Part shown: piece by piece, positions 62,285-64,000 of the stretch
Layout: each line of letters starts with the position of its first letter
Position numbering within the stretch: position 1 is the first letter of the stretch
DNA from: Terrabacter sp. MAHUQ-38
GTDB taxonomy: Bacteria > Actinomycetota > Actinomycetes > Actinomycetales > Dermatophilaceae
DNA length: 64,000 bases
Reading direction: 5' to 3'
Assembly (NCBI RefSeq): GCF_014518425.1
Contig: NZ_JACVCU010000003.1
Location: 806,001-870,000 of the forward strand
Notes under the pieces: model-generated
Seen by the model: only the letters and a program-made list of their open reading frames with translations
What the model was told of the DNA's origin: nothing
Database searches by the model: none
Position numbers and translations under genes: made by a program

Positions 62285-63112
62285 TCACCACATGTAGCCA
62301 CCCGGGGTGCCGCTGACGAGGTACGCGAGGTCTGCCTTCGTGATCCAGTACTGGGCCGGAGTCCCGAGGTAGTACGCCCCGGGGTCTGAGATCCGCACGG
62401 TGCCGTAGTTCGTGTCGTAGCCGTCCACGACGAAGAAGTGCTTGACGAACGAGGTGTTGTGGCCGAAGGGGTACGCGCCCGCCGGCGCCCAGACGTTGGC
62501 GACGACGGCGAAGCCGCCGTCCACGTCCTCTGCGACGCGGTTGAAGATGAGGTTGTTCTCCCAGGCGTTGCCACCCTCGCCGGAGAGGTAGGCGGCTTCG
62601 TACGGTGCCCCCGAGTGCCGCCGCAGCGACTGGAGGACGGCGCTCGCCGACGTCCCGTAGGTGGGGCTCGTCCCCTGCTCGGACGCCAGCGCCCAGACGC
62701 CCGGCGAGGCGTTGCGGAGCGCGAGAGCCATGTGCGTGGCCGTGGGCCCGCAGGTGTACGAGTTGGGTTGGGCGGTGTACCGGGTCGGCAGGACCCACTC
62801 ACCGGCGCGGAGCGAGGTGGTGCTGTTCGGCGCGGAGAGCGTCTTGGCGCCGCGGTGCGTCGCGCGGTACTGCGCATCGGGGATGGCGGTGATCCGGTGC
62901 CCGGGCGCGGCCTTGTCCGTCGTGGACGTCGAGCGGCTCCCGTCGGCCTGGACGACGGAGCGCTGGCCGGCATTCGGCGCGGTGGCGCGCTGCGGGACGG
63001 CCTGCAGCTGGGTGGCGCGGTCGTGGGTGGTGGCGGAAGCCGACGGGATGCCGGTCACCGTGAGCCCGGCGATGGCCGCGGCGGTGATGGTCGTGAACAG
63101 ACGTCGTCGCAT
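62285..63112 (-). CDS. Secreted C39-like peptidase family protein (copy 1)
   Basis: 275 aa. Signal peptide with core LFTTITAAAIAGLTVTG and cut near ASA-TT, a Thr/Arg-rich propeptide-like region to about 105, then the papain-like domain. Cys is in NSYTCGPTATHMALALRNAS, His in FVKHFFVVDGYDTNYGTVRI, Asp in ISDPG. C39-like peptidases cleave after Gly-Gly or act on cell-wall or toxin peptides; the target here is unknown. ATG 63112 follows GAGGAGACC. Paralogous to the next gene upstream. Confidence 0.88.
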   Translation of the reverse strand: MRRRLFTTITAAAIAGLTVTGIPSASATTHDRATQLQAVPQRATAPNAGQRSVVQADGSRSTSTTDKAAPGHRITAIPDAQYRATHRGAKTLSAPNSTTSLRAGEWVLPTRYTAQPNSYTCGPTATHMALALRNASPGVWALASEQGTSPTYGTSASAVLQSLRRHSGAPYEAAYLSGEGGNAWENNLIFNRVAEDVDGGFAVVANVWAPAGAYPFGHNTSFVKHFFVVDGYDTNYGTVRISDPGAYYLGTPAQYWITKADLAYLVSGTPGGYMW

Positions 63113-63167
63113 GGTGGTCTCCTCGTTGATGGTGTGGTGGGGATGGCGGCAGCAGGGCTGCCACAGG

Positions 63168-63980
63168 TCACCAGGCGTAGCCCGGCGTCCCGGCGATGAG
63201 GTACGCGAGCTGGTCGACGGTGATCCAGAACCGTGACCGCCCACTGAAGTTGGCCGGGTCGGAGATGCGCACGGTCCCGTAGGTCGTGTCGTAGCCATCG
63301 ACGACGAAGTAGTGCTCGAGCGGGTAGGCGACGTCGTGGTACGGGTACTCGTGCGCCGGTGCGTAGACGTAGGCGACGATCGCGTAGCCTCCGTCGACGT
63401 CCTCAATGACGTTGTCCCACAGGCGCTTGGTGTCGGCCGGGTCGACCGCACCTGCGTTCCAGGGGATCGTCGTCGTCTCGTACGGCGCACCGGTGTGGTT
63501 GCGCAGCGCCTGGGTCACGATGGGTGTCGGGCCGGTGCCCTCCGTCGTGGTCCCGAGCTCGTGGGCGAGCGCCCAGATGCCCGGGGAGGCGTTGTGCAGC
63601 GCCAGCGCCATGTGGACCGAGGTGGGGCCGCACGTGTAGCCGTTGGGCTGGGCGGTGTAGGGAGTCGCCAGGTAGTGCTCACCCGCTGCGGAGACGATCG
63701 CAGTCAGGCCCTCCCGGGCGCTGGCCCGCGGCGCGCGCGCGGCGTTCGTGCCGGCGACGACACCCGAGCGTTCGGTGGGCCCGGCGTAGGGAGCCTTCCG
63801 GATCGGGCTCATCCACCGCTGGGCCCCGGACAGCGACCGACCTTGTGTCGCAGGGGCGCTCAGCCCGTATGCCGTGTCGCGGCCCTGTGTCGACTGGGTC
63901 GACTGGGCGGCCTGCGCCGGTGCGGGGGCGACCAGGACGGTGACGAAAGCAGCCACGAGCGCCGCGAGGAGCGCCGCCAT
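63168..63980 (-). CDS. Secreted C39-like peptidase family protein (copy 2), start may lie outside window
   Basis: 270 aa from ATG 63980. The frame stays open to the window edge, so a longer N-terminus is possible. Hydrophobic start AALLAALVAAFVTVLVAPAP with cut near AQA-AQ, linker to about 100, then the same domain as copy 1: GYTCGPTSVHMALALHNASP, LEHYFVVDGYDTTYGTVRIS and the end YLIAGTPGYAW. It lies 55 bp upstream of copy 1 on the same strand, probably one operon. Both end in G-Y-x-W, a shared C-terminal cap. Confidence 0.85.
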   Translation of the reverse strand: MAALLAALVAAFVTVLVAPAPAQAAQSTQSTQGRDTAYGLSAPATQGRSLSGAQRWMSPIRKAPYAGPTERSGVVAGTNAARAPRASAREGLTAIVSAAGEHYLATPYTAQPNGYTCGPTSVHMALALHNASPGIWALAHELGTTTEGTGPTPIVTQALRNHTGAPYETTTIPWNAGAVDPADTKRLWDNVIEDVDGGYAIVAYVYAPAHEYPYHDVAYPLEHYFVVDGYDTTYGTVRISDPANFSGRSRFWITVDQLAYLIAGTPGYAW

Positions 63981-64000
63981 GAGCGCAGGGCGGGGGACGG

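Overview
The window is high-GC DNA (roughly 70% by eye) with GTG starts, WhiB-like proteins, an ergothioneine gene pair, DUF5063-recR synteny and an actinobacterial-type lysC with an internal start. This indicates an actinobacterium. An Intrasporangiaceae-like relative (Janibacter, Phycicoccus, Knoellia) is my guess from general look, not something the sequence proves.

Region 1 (1-957) is host chromosome: the end of a metallophosphoesterase and a complete tRNA-Pro(CGG). Region 2 (about 913-15444) is an integrated element of about 14.5 kb resembling the actinomycete integrative and conjugative elements (pSAM2 type). A 76-bp direct repeat with one mismatch, containing the tRNA-Pro 3' half and the first half of its terminator, bounds it. 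A 21-bp sequence lies just inside both ends and looks like integrase arm sites. One minus-strand chain of overlapping genes runs from 6894 to 1035: Pra-like protein, FtsK-type DNA translocase, two WhiB-like proteins, a RepSA-type HUH initiator, excisionase, integrase. The rep gene has a frameshift near 2800. A divergent HTH/PLD-like regulator faces this operon across a strong inverted-repeat operator and is followed by a Nudix hydrolase and a convergent, overlapping HD-domain hydrolase. The right half is cargo: two secreted proteins, a small HTH protein, a membrane protein, and about 2.5 kb of non-coding DNA rich in hairpins.

Region 3 (15613-32947) is host again: a GNAT acetyltransferase, a decayed alpha/beta-hydrolase/LuxR gene, DUF1905, a YbdK-type carboxylate-amine ligase, a DHA2 efflux pump, topoisomerase IB, a secreted beta-propeller, LysR/RidA, lysC, DUF5063, recR, a nickel/cobalt permease, an acyltransferase, a methyltransferase, an MFS pump and a LysR regulator.

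Region 4 (33031-50717) holds dnaX, egtB-egtD, a TetR-controlled operon, an ABC exporter pair, an Eis-like acetyltransferase, a divergent MFS/LacI pair with tandem operators, the SRP RNA, another MFS transporter, tRNA-Ser(GGA), an ornithine carbamoyltransferase and a secreted phosphoesterase. Region 5 (50807-64000) holds a CitA/CitB-like two-component system divergent from a SsuBCA/TauABC-like ABC operon, a LytR_C protein, a HerA-like ATPase, XRE and WYL regulators, a VOC protein, an ArsR-like regulator and two paralogous secreted C39-like peptidases at the right edge.

The best-supported unusual biology is the element: its symmetrical att/arm architecture, broken rep, paired whiB genes, Nudix/HD module and hairpin-rich cargo. 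The host part shows an over-represented heptamer (GGCATAC/GTATGCC) and a recurring intergenic motif.
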